A program made the translations under genes and the position numbers. Under the pieces are notes generated by a model. That model was not told the DNA's origin. It worked only from the letters and a program-made list of their open reading frames with translations, and searched no databases. Shown here piece by piece: positions 1-12,968 of a DNA stretch of 64,000 nt (positions are counted from its first letter, which is position 1; the number at the start of each line of letters is the position of its first letter). The DNA comes from Eremophila alpestris peregrina (taxonomy: Eukaryota; Chordata; Aves; Passeriformes; Alaudidae), in NCBI GenBank assembly GCA_009792885.1, contig WMCF01000088.1, positions 543,368 through 607,367 of the forward strand. The letters are read 5' to 3'.

Positions 1-95
1 GGAAGGAAGGAAGGAAGGAAGGAAGGAAGGAAGGAAGGAAGGAAGGAAGGAAGGAAGGAAGGAAGGAAGGAAGGAAGGAAGGAAGGAAGGAAGGA
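1..95. repeat. (GGAA)n microsatellite
   Basis: About 23 uninterrupted copies of GGAA run from the first base to about position 95, so the array may continue beyond the window edge. Such arrays are length-variable. GGAA is also the core of ETS-family binding sites. Confidence 0.97.
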
Positions 96-3000
96 TCTGT
101 CACTCTGAGGCTGCTGGGGAACATGCACAATTTAGCAGAGTTTTAATCCTTAGTGATTTAGGAAAAGCTTTCTGCAGCACCAAAGTGCAGCCCTGATTAC
201 AGAAGCAATCTCCTCCACAGTGCTTGTCAAGGTTCAGCCAACATCTTCTGGACCACTTTACACCTCTGGTGTGTTCAGGCCCCAGACTGGAGAGTGTGAT
301 TTTTTGGATCCTCTAACCTTACTGTGCAATGAGTACAAGCACCTGCAGTTACCAGGTCTACATGCAATTCCTCTCTGCAGTCAAGATTAACAGCTGGAGT
401 CTTGAACTTCTAAGAGCTGCTGCAGCAGACTTGAAAGAAGTCCAGATCTCAGACTTTGAATCCCAACATGTTTGCTGTGGAAATGAAGGTCAAACCCCAG
501 TGAAATTCATGGGTTCAAGTTTTCTCTGTTGCAAAGGACTCACATCCATCCCTTCCCCAGTAAAGCTGAACATATATAAAACTGGAGACAGAAATGACAG
601 TTCTTGAGAAATAGTATGCTGTTTTTTGAGGGGTTATTTTGAAGACTCAATTTGTCGTCTGTATTTGTTCCCAAGGGTGAGTTTTTTATAAATCTAAATA
701 CACTTGAGACACTGAATGTTCTTTCTGCCTTGAAAACAAAGCACTGTGTATTTGCATACACACAGACCCATTGGCAGACTAAATGGTTGATATCAGGATC
801 TGCAGAGCAGAGATCTCCATCTTTTCTTTCATTTGTTGTACATCCAAAATAACTGTGTTTATAGCCCTTTGCAGGAAACAATCCTTGCACTGACATCTTT
901 CCTCCCCTCAGTATTGTTTTCCAAGTGAGTTTCTGGACACCTAGAAATTGTAATGGATACCAAACTGTGGGGTTTTTTTCATTTATTGCTAAAATTTGCC
1001 ATGAGTTTGAAGTTGTAACATTTCTCTTTTTTCTTTATACAAATGTTACATTTATTTTGTTCAACAATAAGACATTTTTCCCCTACAAAGATGGACCTGA
1101 AAACTGATTTTCTCCCTGTTAATTTTCAGTTTTTCAAAGGGCAGCACTGCTGACTTGAAAAGGACTTAAAACTGAATTTGAAAAGAATTTCAGAACTTGA
1201 AAAGAGCATAGTTAGCATGGTGTTATTCCATGTAGCACCTGACCCTAGAGGGAAGTGACCTGTGATTCCCTGAGATGCATTTCCTTCAGAAAGGGCAGCA
1301 GGCTTTCAGAAGCATCTGGCCACAAGTGAATTCCTGTGGAACACAGGGGGAACAGGGGGAGTCTTGCAATCCAAGTATTTCAGTTCTTTAAAAAAAGGAA
1401 ACATATTTCTTAATGCTGCAAGTTGGATAAGGGAAAGTCTGGAGGTGTGGTCAAGGGGGGATCCCTGGAAGAATGGGACAGGGATGGCTGAAAATACAAA
1501 ACACACAAGGAGTCAAGGTATTTCACCATGGTGGTAGGAGAGATTATTGAGACAGAGATAAGAACCTTTGGTCTTTTAAACAAAATGAGAACAGGCTGTC
1601 ACACCAGAATAAAAGATGGTTATTACTGCAGACATAACAGACCCACTATAAATTCACTTTTTGGCTGGTTTGGCCCTCTGCCATAAATGTGTTGCAAACC
1701 ATTACAATGATGCCTCATAGCCTTTCTTGACACAGCATTCTAAACTTCACCCTTAGAAAGTGTGCCTCCAAATTTCCACAGGTGTACTGCTGCTTTAATT
1801 CCTCTGGTCACTGAGACACAAAATAGTATTTTTCAGATGTTGTGGAGGTGCAGAGAGGTAAGTGTACATTAGAGCAGGAGAAATCCAACTTGTTCTTAGG
1901 AAAGTTTTTCCAAGATCTTGGAGATTAGATCCAAGCTGTATTAGAACCTGTCCATCAGAGCAGTAACACCACTGTTAGCAGATAAAATTAACACCTTCTG
2001 CCTGTGTTACTGCCTCCTGCTCTGAGCCCACTGCAGCAAAATGGAACATTTGCTAAAAATGTCACAATGCTAATTTAAAAAAAACTTCTGTGGTCCAATG
2101 TAACAACAATTTTATTTCAATAAGCATCTGGAGTTAATTAGATGCAAACACAGTTGGGTAGTTGAGGAGGGAGATAAAAAATGTTCTCCCTGGAATATTT
2201 TAAACCAGAAGCATTCATCATGCACAGCATACCCTTATAATCTAACACAGGGCTTTAGGGTGATGGTGCAGTTCACTGCAAAGCCATTGCTACTGCAGTG
2301 AGTTATTGTATTTACACTCCATTGCCTCTGGCAACTTGCAAATGGTGACAGGTGAAAAGTTTCCTTTCTTCTCTGCAGGATTCAGCAGTTGCTTTTGGCC
2401 TCATTCAGATTCCTTTGCAGCAGGAAAGACTGAAGACTGATTTCTGGCCCTTTCCAGACACTTGTGGACATTTGCTGAGCCTTTTTCCTACAAAAAAACC
2501 CCTTTATTTTTGGGAAGTCATCACTCACAGATGATGTTTGTGATGCTCTCCCTGGTGTTTGCTCTTCTGGCACCAGTTTAACAAGGCCATGTCTTCTAGT
2601 TCCCACTCAATAAACTTTATGTAATTTGTTCATTTAGACTGAATGTATGTTAGTAGACACATGAATACAAATTTGAATATAATTCTAAATTTAAAATTCC
2701 CAGGTCACAACACCCTGAAGTTATGCTTGGACTTAATATCAAAAATCAATTTTGTAAGGGAAGTTTCTTCTTTCAGTAAGGCAAAACAAATCAGGGACTG
2801 ATACCTAGTGTGGCATTTGAACACCAGAAAGTGCTGCCTTCCATGGAGGTGAACGTAGCTCAGTTTATTTATATTCTCCCATTTAGGAGAGAATTTCACC
2901 TAAAAGGAGTTAAAGATGTAAGCAGTCCCCCTTAGCTGAGGCATGTCTGCAGTGTCCCTGTGCACTCATGAAAACAAATGGTGTGCATAGCACTGAACAC

Positions 3001-5005
3001 ATGATGGGGCATAGATTTAAAATTCATTTTATCTCCATATGACCCCTGATTTAAAGTGCTGTGACTTGCAAATTTTTTCCAAGTGTGTGCCCCACCAGCA
3101 AGGGGTAAAGTGTGCCTGGGATGCTCTGGCATATCCTGCCATCCTAAATAATAATAAACAGGTTTCTGGAAGAATTCAGTAGCACTGAAACCTGCTGTGT
3201 GGCACTCGAGGACGACCTCAAATTCATCATTTTAAGATTGTCCTGAGGATGGATTAAGCTCAGGCCATTTCCTCTTTCCTCCTGCAGCTTGGCTGTAACC
3301 AGCAGTGTTGGAAGGCACAGTTTGTGTCTCTGAGAACTGGATCTAAACAGCCATTTAGCACCACTCATAAAAGCCAGCTAAGAGCATAAGCACACAAATA
3401 TTAACTCATGAGGTCTCACTGATTCACTGATGAACCTACACAGCTCTCCAGGGAGGGGGCTTTGGCCAATATGCTTAAATCATGGGAGGGATTTTTCTAG
3501 ATGCCAAAAGGATTAGGATGCTCCATTCCCATTAATAACTGGGCACTGTGCAAGGACCCACAATGTCTTTGAAAGTTCTTCTCCACGTGTTCATTTCAGT
3601 ATGAAATCATCTGGTGGGCTGCATCCTCCAGTGGGTGCATATCTGTTTGCTTCCTTTAAAAAGCTTCACTGCTTCCAAGAGCAAGAATAAACTCTTAGAA
3701 ATACCTAATCAGTGTATTCAGATCATAACCAATACAGCATTACAGGGTTTTTATTTCCTGTCCTGTGTTGATTTTTAATTAACGTTGACATTTATATATA
3801 AAATACTTGGTTTTCCAAAGGCCAACTGGAAAGCCTCTTGTGGATTACCTCATCCAAGCACAGATTTTTTGGTGTGCATATTTGTAATTGTTTGAAGGTT
3901 TTCCAAGCGTATCTTAAAGTCACACCACAGTTTTCAAACACATTTATAAGAATGTTATAAGTGTATGAAACTTCAAAGAAAAAGAAATTAATTTTACACA
4001 GTAACTTAGAGTTTGTGATGGACATGGGACGTGGAAAGAATATTTAGGCCCACATCCTGTGAAGGCTGACACATGAATTTAGGGATACAGCTGCAGTCCA
4101 TGGAGGTGGAGATGGCCATGGACAGTATGTTTTTGTGAGATTCCTCTAGCCTGCTTCAAAATAAGTGGCACTTCATGGTTTTGAGTTTGGCTTTTCTATA
4201 AAGAAGGAAGAATTCCTAATGGTCTTAAAGCATCAGTCCTTCCCTGAGAGTTGAGACAAAAAGAAAAACATTAAACAGAAATTAGGAGTCTGAGCCTGCT
4301 CCCAAAGAAACCAAGGTCAGAAGTGGTCTCATTTCATAGGAACAAAATCAAGTAGTAAAATCTCTGCCTTCCTCTTAAATATTAGTCTTCCTTTGCTTCT
4401 CTCCTCATGTGTCTGCCACAGCTCTCATCTCTCCAGCAGCTGTGATCTGCTGCCAAGATTTGCTCCACTCTCCCTGTAATTTATGGCCCTGTCCTGCAGT
4501 TTATTCATGCACACTTTCCCAGTGGCAAGGCTGGGGATACCAAGGTATGAATGCTGCTCACAGAGGTGCAGGGAGTGAGCTCTGCACAGACAAAGCACAT
4601 GCCTGCCTTCACTCAGGGGACAGCTGAGGGGAATCAAACACTGCAATGGCTGCAACAGGTAAAGCTACACACTTGAAATGTTCTTTGCAGGGTCAGAGTG
4701 TGAGCCTTTCAGCTGCAAATCCTCCAAGCTGAGAGCCAACAGGAGCAAGGAATTCAGTGCCTTGAGCTGCCTCTGGCCTCACAGTGCTTCCCATGGCAAG
4801 GTTTCTGCCAGGCACTGTTCCTACAGGAGCCAGGGGCAGAAATGACATGGCTGTGTGGACTCAGGCACTAGGACACCAACATTTCCTGTCTTTCAGTGAG
4901 ATCCAGGCTCACAAGGCTCTGGGAGCTGGCCTGTCAGACAATCTTAGGTCATAAACACACAGGAGGTAGAAGTCCTTAGGCTGGCCTGAGCCCCCTGCCT
5001 AAACC

Positions 5006-5076
5006 CTTTGGGCTCTGAAGTACTGGTGTTTAAACCCTTCAGAGGGGTTTAAACACCAGTACTCCAGAGCCCAAAG
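5006..5076. repeat. Near-perfect inverted repeat (32-bp arms, 7-nt loop)
   Basis: The arm at 5006-5037 pairs with 5045-5076 at 31 of 32 positions. The single mismatch is A5018/C5064, and the loop is 5038-5044 (TTCAGAG). The arms contain GTTTAAAC. The strand would form a long hairpin as RNA or single-stranded DNA. I see no terminal repeats of a known mobile element around it. Confidence 0.95.
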
Positions 5077-8000
5077 CTCTACCACAGAGTCCATCTGTAC
5101 ATCAGCCTTGGTAAAACACTACTGGTTTCTCTGTGATCCACAGGATTCTGTTGCCTTAAAGATTTCTTTCCCACGTGCAGATGCTCCATCTTCTCTAAAA
5201 ATTCCTATCAAAGGAATTCTGTCTCTCATCCCCACTTTGTCTTCCCTATAAGAAATGTCTCAGGCTGTTTTATCTTATAGAGGAACAAGAGTACTTTTTC
5301 AAATGTATATTTCAGGAAAATTTTCTCTAAAGAAATGAGACTTATAAAGGCCCTTTGCAGCCTTCCATTTCTATGTCCCTGTGCACCACTGAAACAAAGT
5401 TTGAAAAAAGGGAGAAGGAAGAGTCCATCAGGAGATAAATTCTTTGTGTAGCACTGCCTTCCAATACTACACATGACATTTTTGACTGTAAATTAATTGA
5501 AGAGACCTTCTGTCAAAACTTTCCCTTTATTTTATGAGCATGTAATCTTCACTTTAAACTAACGCACTCCATGGAAAATGTGAATGTTGTTCCTGGAAAG
5601 TGAGCTATGACCTCTTTCCACACTGTGCATAAATCTGGAGACTATAATCAGATGCAGAAGCAATGTATATCTCCAGACTCTGAAGCTTCTACCTTCCCCT
5701 ATAAATCTTTCAGATGTGGAATGGACAGCAAGTGGATTTATACAAATCCTGCCAGATTAATACCCCAAGCTGATGATATGTATTTAGGTAATGTTTACTT
5801 CAATTTCTGCATGACCTGGCTAAGCAAAAATGTGCCTCCAATAAATATAGCTGGCTTGGGACATATTCAATCAGTACAAACACCAGATGCATCATCAAGA
5901 GCTTTGGGATATTTGTTTTTAGCATATGACCACAAGATATGATGCATCTTTGAAACACTTCCTACTTCACTTAATAATGATGTTCAGCTTTTTTGGTGTT
6001 GCCAGAAGCTATTCTGGACAACATAAAGAGAAACTTTCCTCTTCAGACAGTGTCAAACTATTCAGGCTTTTTTTTTCCCCTTTAAAACAGCTTTTTTCCC
6101 CCCTCTGTTTCCATACCTATGGAAATGATAACCATTACTGTAGCTCGTTCTGATAACAGGCAGAAATTCTGCTCCTTTTAAGAAAATGTGAATTTTTTTG
6201 TTTAGTTCAAAGGGCTGGGCTGCAACCACCTTATTGTAAGGTAAGAGGTTTAGTTTTTCATCCATTACATGCCTAAGTACCTGCCTGGCCACTGCTCCCA
6301 TAGCATTACAGGAAAAGTGTAGCCAGCAAAGTGTAGGCCAGACTCTGAAGCCATCCCTCTGCCCAGCACTCAGCGGTGCTGGCTGGTCTTGAGAGGAGAA
6401 TTCTGCAAGGGAAGAGATGTGTCTGAATCACCAGCCTCCCTGCAAAACACTTTGAAGCTTTCAGTCAGTGTGTGAGTGTTTGGAAGCAGTGGAACAGATT
6501 CCTGGAATATGGGCATGGTCCTTGTTCCAGGCAAACTGACTTGTTTTCACTTGTGATGTCCCAGTGGGAAACCTCTTGCAGCATCTCCAGCTAAGCCAAT
6601 CCCACACACATCATGGCTGAATCCAATCAGGGATACAGCTTCCATTTCCACACAAACTCCTTTGGTGTGGCTCTATCAGCTAGATTGCAGAAAGAATCAT
6701 GTAAAATGGCCCATGAAAACCATGTATATGGATTGTAATTCATCATCTCAAGAGTGAGGACACTGCAAACTCTATAAATACTGTCAGAAAGGTAAATGAA
6801 GTGAGTGACAGCTGTTGGAAAGCTCCAAATCTGTATGATTTCATGGATAAGTAGCTCACTACAGACTGAAAATACGAGCTCCAAGGCAGTCCAAGAGGCA
6901 AAGAAACCCCAAAACCAGAACAGGGACCAGAGTCAAAAAACATATGCAGAACTATTATCAGTTTTGAGTGGGGGAAAAAAAAAGTCTAACCCGCTATAAT
7001 CAACAGCTGAAAGTAAAGAAGGAATTCAAAGGATTAATGACAGAGCAGAAATTTTCTGAGTCAGTACAGAAAGTCCTTTGCCATGAGGCCCAGCTTTCAT
7101 CCAAAATGAATCCAAGCACAACTAGAAGCCACCCCAGAAACAGCTGAGCAATGTGACATTAGGACCAAAGTAGCTCCATTGGCCAGCTTGACTCTCATTA
7201 GAGGTTTCCAATGGAAGTGATGGGAGGAAAAAATCATTTCAATACTGATGGATATAAAGAACAAAACTGTCCCTTGGCAAAGCTCCCTAGAGAGGAAACA
7301 CACCTGTAAGAAGCCCTGGCTTCAGACTAATTATGAGTTGACAGATTGACACAGAATTAAAATCCAGCCTGCTTCATTACAATTTCTTGCTAGAAGCCCA
7401 GCCTCCACAGAGAGTTTGAATAAGTCAGAAACAGCCCTTCTGCCTTATTCTGGGCCTCTCTCTGGGCTGGATTCCCATCCACAGAAGAGAAAGAGTTGTG
7501 AAAATCCCGCAGGAGAAGTGACATTATTGCTAGGCCATAGAAACAGCCAAGTTAACACAAATAAATCAGAAACCAAGGAACATCTTGCTGGCCTGGACTA
7601 CCGGAAGGCAGAGGGTGGAAAAGCAAGAAGAAGAAGAAAGTGAGAATGAAGACAGGGAGAAGTTCTACTCCAGAAGCTGGAAAGTATAGAGCAGGAGGCC
7701 AATGAGAACTTCTGGGCAGGGCTGAAAAACAAGTGACATCTCTGAGAATGCAGCCAAAAATCAGATTACTTACAGTAAAAGAAGAAGGGAATAAGAAAAA
7801 AGAAAGCCCCCTCAAAACTGGCAGCAAAGAACTATCTGCACTCTTTGTTGGGTGGAAAGGGTAAGAAAGAAACGGGACAAACTGCAGCCTGGAGCCAAAA
7901 CATTTCCCTTGTGGATGCTCCTGGCTCAGTTCAGCCCTTTGTGACTCTCAATTTCAACCCCTTATGCACTCCCCTATAATCATCATAATATGTGGCTGTT

Positions 8001-11000
8001 TGCTTGCTCAGTGTATTCAACTTCCTCACAGCAAGCCAAGCTCAACCCAGCACTAGCATTTATTTCTGGATTTTAACCAGGCCTGCCTGAAACCAAACAA
8101 GACTCAGTGTGGTTTGCCATATTCACTGGGAGAGAATAAAAGGAATGGTGCTCAAACACCAGGGTTTGTGGCCAAGTTCACCTCATGCTGCTGGTGGTGA
8201 TATCACCGTTATTTCACTTTGCTTTAGTACTTTTAAAAGTGCTGTGGAAAAAGGGAGGGTCTCAGCTCTGTTTCTGGGCTTTGAGGGAGATGCAAGTGAT
8301 CCTAACAAAATGAACATAACTGACTGTTGCCCTTTCATTAAAAGAAAAAACCCTTTATTAGTCAAAAGTCAAATTATTGTTAGAAACCCGTAATGACTAA
8401 ATAAAAACAGCCAACAGAATGTGAGCAGGGCAGACATCATCTGGGAGATGGAACAGCCCTTGAGACAAAATAGTTCCAACTCTGCCTAAAATAACATTTT
8501 TCAAGAGCTGGCCCCACTGTGCTTAGTGTCAGACACCAAGCCAGGTCCCACAGTCCCAATCAGCAGTGACACATCCTGAAACACCAACTCAGACTTCCAG
8601 AGCTGTCCTGAGAGTTCGCAGAGGTGCTGCACAACTCCCTGCAGGACATGGGGATGTGGTATCCAAAGGATTTAGGGCAACAGATTCTGGCATCTGTGAA
8701 AGTCTCTGCCAAACAGCTCAAAAGGTGATGAGGAACTGTTTTTCAGCTCCTTGAGGGTGGTGCTGCCCACCCAGAAGCTTCACCTGGGAATGAGGCACTG
8801 TCCCATGCCACTTGCCTGCCAATTCCCATTGTTATAGGTCTAATGAGAGTACTCATTTTTGTTGCTGTTTTGGCAACAGGAAGCATGTCAGAATCTCAGT
8901 TTCTCTTAAATCACTAGTGTGTGATGCAAACACCTCATTGAAAGTCAGGAAAACAAATAAACAGCCTGAAAGCCCCAGGAGAACTCCTCTACCTGGGAAA
9001 GAATGGAAATCTCTCCCCACTTTGCCCTCCAAAGCTGATTTTGCAGGGAGTGGCTCACGAGGGCTAAATGCCTGGGGCTGACAGTACTGCAGACTCTAAT
9101 ACAAAACAAGAGCTGTGGCTGCAAACTTCTCATCACTGGCAAACTACAGCAATTCGGGTAGACCAAACTAAATATCCTAATCCACGGACAGCCAGAGAAA
9201 GGAAATGCATTTTTCTGCGTTGATGACACCGAACAATTCAATTCGTTGGGAAGGACTAGGGAGGAGGGAGAAGAGAAGGAATTTCCACTGAGAGTGCCAA
9301 AGATGCAATTAATGTCCTGTCAGGGAGCATTTATACCCAGAGAAATCCATTGCTGTGCTGAGAGCATAAAGTTACGTCTCCCTGAAGCTGCAGCTAACGG
9401 GCAGAAGGAATGGATTTCATTTCCAGAGCAGTGTTCCGGATTCCTGGAGGAGACACTCAGCACTGAATGAAGCACTGTGCAGCAGAGCCTCAGCAGCCTT
9501 GAAGTGAATTTTGCTGTGACCTAACAAAAACCACAGACTTGAAATTGTGATGATTCAGAAATTTTCAGCTCGCAACAGGGGTTCTTGCAAAATATTTGGG
9601 AACTGCAGGAAGCGCTTAATGGTCTCCCTGTGTCAAGGAGAGGAATCCTGACCTTTTCTCTTCATGATTCTTGTTCCTTATAAGCAATAATTTTAGAAGG
9701 AGGTAATTAAGCCCGAGTGGCCTTTTTTCCTAAGGTGGCTTATAGAATAATAAGTGGCTTGGATTGGTCCTTTATGCACTGATTCATCCTCTCTTTGCTG
9801 TTGGACTGAGGAATGGCTACAGGGACAAACTATGCTCCCAAGTCACACCTGTGGCTCCCCACAAGCACAGGAAATCAAGTGGAGAGGTTTATCTGCAGAG
9901 CAATGCAATGGAGCTACAAAAGTCAGGAGAACCTTATAAGGATATGTGCCTTTCCTAGCCAAGAGTCAAAAAGGTAGGATTTCAGTAGGAAAAAAAAATT
10001 TGAGAAGACCAAGAACATGAATCAGAATACCAATGGCTAAAGCAGAGGTTTGGGACATTCCTAATCCTTATTTGGATGCAGAACCCATGAACGGGTGGTT
10101 TATAAATTCAAACTGATGTCATCTGAAGGGAGACTTCAGGTGAATCTTCCTTTCATTTCCTGTTAGCTTGAGGGACAAACTGACAGAGGGACAGACAAAG
10201 GAGCTACATCCATTTCCTGAAGAAAATAGGAGACATCTCACAAAGTTTAACAGCATGCAATATAATAATTACTACATGCTTGTGTTGTAATTACTGTCAG
10301 AGATTCCTTTAAAAAAAGAAGCCAGGCTGTTCCAAATCATCTTGAAATACTACTTGTAAGACTATTTCTGCCAGCTTGTAAATGATGGCTGTGCAAGAAA
10401 CTAATTTGAGCATCACTGGGAATTATAATTTTGTTTTGTGTGTTTCCAGTAATGTTTTCTCAAACAAGGATCTCACATTTGTCCCTGTATTTGTGTAACT
10501 AATTCTGTGGAAAGCATTAGACACAGTCACACGCTTGCTGACACGGCCTTTTCTCATTCAAATTTCAGACAACACCATTTTCAGTTTGTGTAAATTCTTA
10601 CACTGTGTAAATACTTGCCTTTGAAGACCTAAGTGCAGTGCAAAATGATCTGAACTGGACTTAAAACAGACAGAAATGAGGTCAATGTCAACAACTTAAC
10701 CTTCCTGGGAACTATACCTGATACATGAACCACTTGCAAATATGCCACTTGCAAATAATTACTAAAAGCAGATATTTTTTCCTCATGTTGGCTTATCCAC
10801 TATATCCTGCTCCTTAGGTACTTAGCTCTTACGTTTAAGCAGGTTTACCTGAGCAAATTTGACATATCATAATCCTGCTGTCCTTGAAGACTTCTCATAA
10901 CCCTTTCCTATTCCATGCTAATTGAGCTTAATTAGCAGCTTTTATCAGCAGCAGGATCTGTTCACACATCCATTGGCTCTATACTGAGTAATTGGAAAAA

Positions 11001-12536
11001 TGACCTCCAATTGCCTCCTCATTACATGTGTGTGTTTCCTAGGATGGAAACTCTTCTTTTCCACTGATTTACACTCAGTAATCCTTCCTTTGGAGCAGGC
11101 TAGATAAAATACATCCAACACTCATACAGCAACATTTTCTGATGATGTACTTTTCACCTGGCTTTTATCAGAGAATTCCAGACATGAGGTGGAATGTGAG
11201 ATGGAATTTGAGGATGACACGTCATATCTCAGGTCTCGGAAAAGCAGGAACAGTTTCTGGAAGCAGGTTCTCATTTCAAGGAACTGGATATTTGCTGGTT
11301 TATGATGCTGTGTCCTGCTTCAAAAGCTAATACTCTCCCTTGCTGTGGCCACCTAAGTTCTGTGAATATTGTGAGGGATAATGTGTGTCTGGTGACTTAA
11401 AAAAAATAAAAGATAATTTTAAAAAAAGGCAGTGCAGTGGATCTAAAAATAAAAATTAGGAAAGGTGGGAATTAGCTCACCACAGCTCACCTCAATTGCC
11501 AGGTCAGGTTTCAATTTCCAGTAAGTTTTGAGTAGAGTAGCTTGTGTAAATGTATCTGTGGGCATTCCTCATACAGGGGAAATGTCCTTGAAAACAGATA
11601 CCTGACATCACAGCTGCGTGTTTTCCTGGAACAGAGCATGCACTGGATCTGTGCTCTGCCTGCTGACCCAGTCTTCATCCCAAGAGTGATGTGACTGCCA
11701 GCACATCAGTAAAGAGAGCACAGTGGGCTTGCAGCAAGTGGAACCAGAGCCTGGTGCTCAACTGGGTGACCAACTCTTATGGAGAGCTGTGGATGTTCAC
11801 CTTAAAGATGTTTGGAAACACTGTAGGCTACTTCACACTCAGGTTTGTCTGAAGAGTTGCTTTTATACCTCGGGAACTGCAGCAGACTTTAGATTAACAA
11901 TCCCTTTGCCAAGACAAAATATGTGTGAGAAGCATGAAAATGGTTATCAACACAACCTTCCTGTATGATCTGAGCTTGGGTGCTGGTCCAGGCACTGCAC
12001 CAGAATGGGGCATGCACTGTGCTTTGTTCATTGGCAGCGTGAGCCACACTTACATTGCACACTCTCTGCTTCAAAGTATTCCTTCAAACTAGGGAAAAGA
12101 AACCCCCCCAGAGCAGCAGAGATGCCCATGGGAAGAAGAGGGATGGAAGAGGTCGACAAAATTTGTGTACAGCAGGGTTACATTAGGGCAGCACACTGAA
12201 GAACCCTTCCACTTAATAAAGGTTCAACACCTAGTATTTCTTTCACATTTCTTTTGTTCTCAGAGTTCATTTTGGACAGCAAGAAATAGAGAAAGAGGGT
12301 GTTAAATTTATTTTGAACGGAATGCAATGACACCGATTTTTCCACGTGAGGTGTGAAAGCTTTTAACCTTGAGTTCCCAACAGTAGATAAAACATCACTC
12401 AGGGTTTCTATTTCCAACCCGTATGTTACACCTCACCTTCTCCTCTGCGCAGAACATTACTCCTCCCGAACGGAGCAGTATCCGCTTACAGGCAGCGCTG
12501 CTCCAAGGCAAAAAAGAAAAGTTTGCCTCTCCCCTC

Positions 12537-12554
12537 AAAAAAAAAAAAAAAAAA
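12537..12554. repeat. A18 homopolymer in the promoter
   Basis: Eighteen consecutive A lie about 180 bp upstream of the TATA box, immediately 5' of the CpG-rich promoter block. Poly(dA) tracts disfavour nucleosomes, so this may mark the promoter's upstream edge. Confidence 0.9.
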
Positions 12555-12683
12555 GCCATTTTGTTCAGCCAGATGTTCTACAAAATGGCCCGGCCGCCGC
12601 GCTCGAGGGGGGCCGGGCCTCCCACCCCGGCGGGGCTCGGCGGGGCGGTGGCGGCCCCCGCCCGGCCCCCGGCGGCGCCGAGG

Positions 12684-12688
12684 CCAAT
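12684..12688 (+). promoter_or_regulatory. CCAAT box
   Basis: CCAAT sits in the context AGGCCAATGGG, 46 bp upstream of the TATA box. The flanking GG on both sides fits an NF-Y-type element. Mammalian FN1 promoters also carry a CCAAT element, although there it is paired with a CRE. Confidence 0.75.
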
Positions 12689-12733
12689 GGGCGCTGGGGC
12701 GGCGGCGGCCGCCTCCCCCCGCCCAGCCCGCGC

Positions 12734-12740
12734 TATATAG
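12734..12740 (+). promoter_or_regulatory. TATA box (TATATAG)
   Basis: TATATAG is the only AT-rich heptamer inside the G+C-rich promoter block. It places transcription start at about 12764-12768, implying a short 5'UTR of roughly 45-50 nt before the ATG at 12812. That is shorter than the mammalian FN1 leader as I remember it. The start site is inferred, not seen. Confidence 0.8.
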
Positions 12741-12811
12741 CGCCCGGCAGCGGCGCCGGGCCGTCCGTCGGGCTGTCCGTGCCGAGCCGCGCCGAGCCCA
12801 GCCGTGCCAGG

Positions 12812-12968
12812 ATGCCGGGCCGCACCGTGTGGCGGCTGGCGCTGCTCGCCCTCTGCCTGGGGGCCGCGGCCGCGGGGGGAGCTCGCCGCGGAGCCGGCGG
12901 CAAGAGCCGGCGGCAGGCGCAGACCCAAACCACCTCGCTGCCGCAGGGCACCGCCGCGCAGGGAAAGC
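12812..12968 (+). CDS. FN1: FN1 exon 1: signal peptide and propeptide
   Basis: Residues 1-52 plus one base of codon 53. ATG at 12812 has A at -3. A hydrophobic stretch LALLALCLGAAAA forms the signal peptide. It is followed by a basic linker ending KSRR (residues 31-34) directly before QAQTQ, matching the furin-type propeptide cleavage of fibronectin that exposes an N-terminal glutamine. The donor is GTGAGT at 12969, phase 1. The upstream in-frame ATG at 12353 is 5' of the TATA box and was not chosen. Confidence 0.94.

Larger units (their letters stand above)
96..12579. other. 5' flanking region, no supported gene
   Basis: This 12.5-kb stretch is AT-rich single-copy-looking DNA. Its open frames are all short, overlap on both strands, and show no domain or splice pattern I recognise. 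It contains the inverted repeat at 5006-5076, an AP-1 consensus (TGAGTCA) at 7057-7063, a purine-rich AAG tract near 7604-7665, and several T or A runs. Enhancers of the downstream gene could lie here but cannot be recognised by eye. Confidence 0.7.

Noticed and set aside
5607..5942. 111-codon + strand open frame in the 5' flank
   Set aside because: AT-rich, no domain, no paired splice sites or promoter. It could be a conserved non-coding element but I cannot test that.
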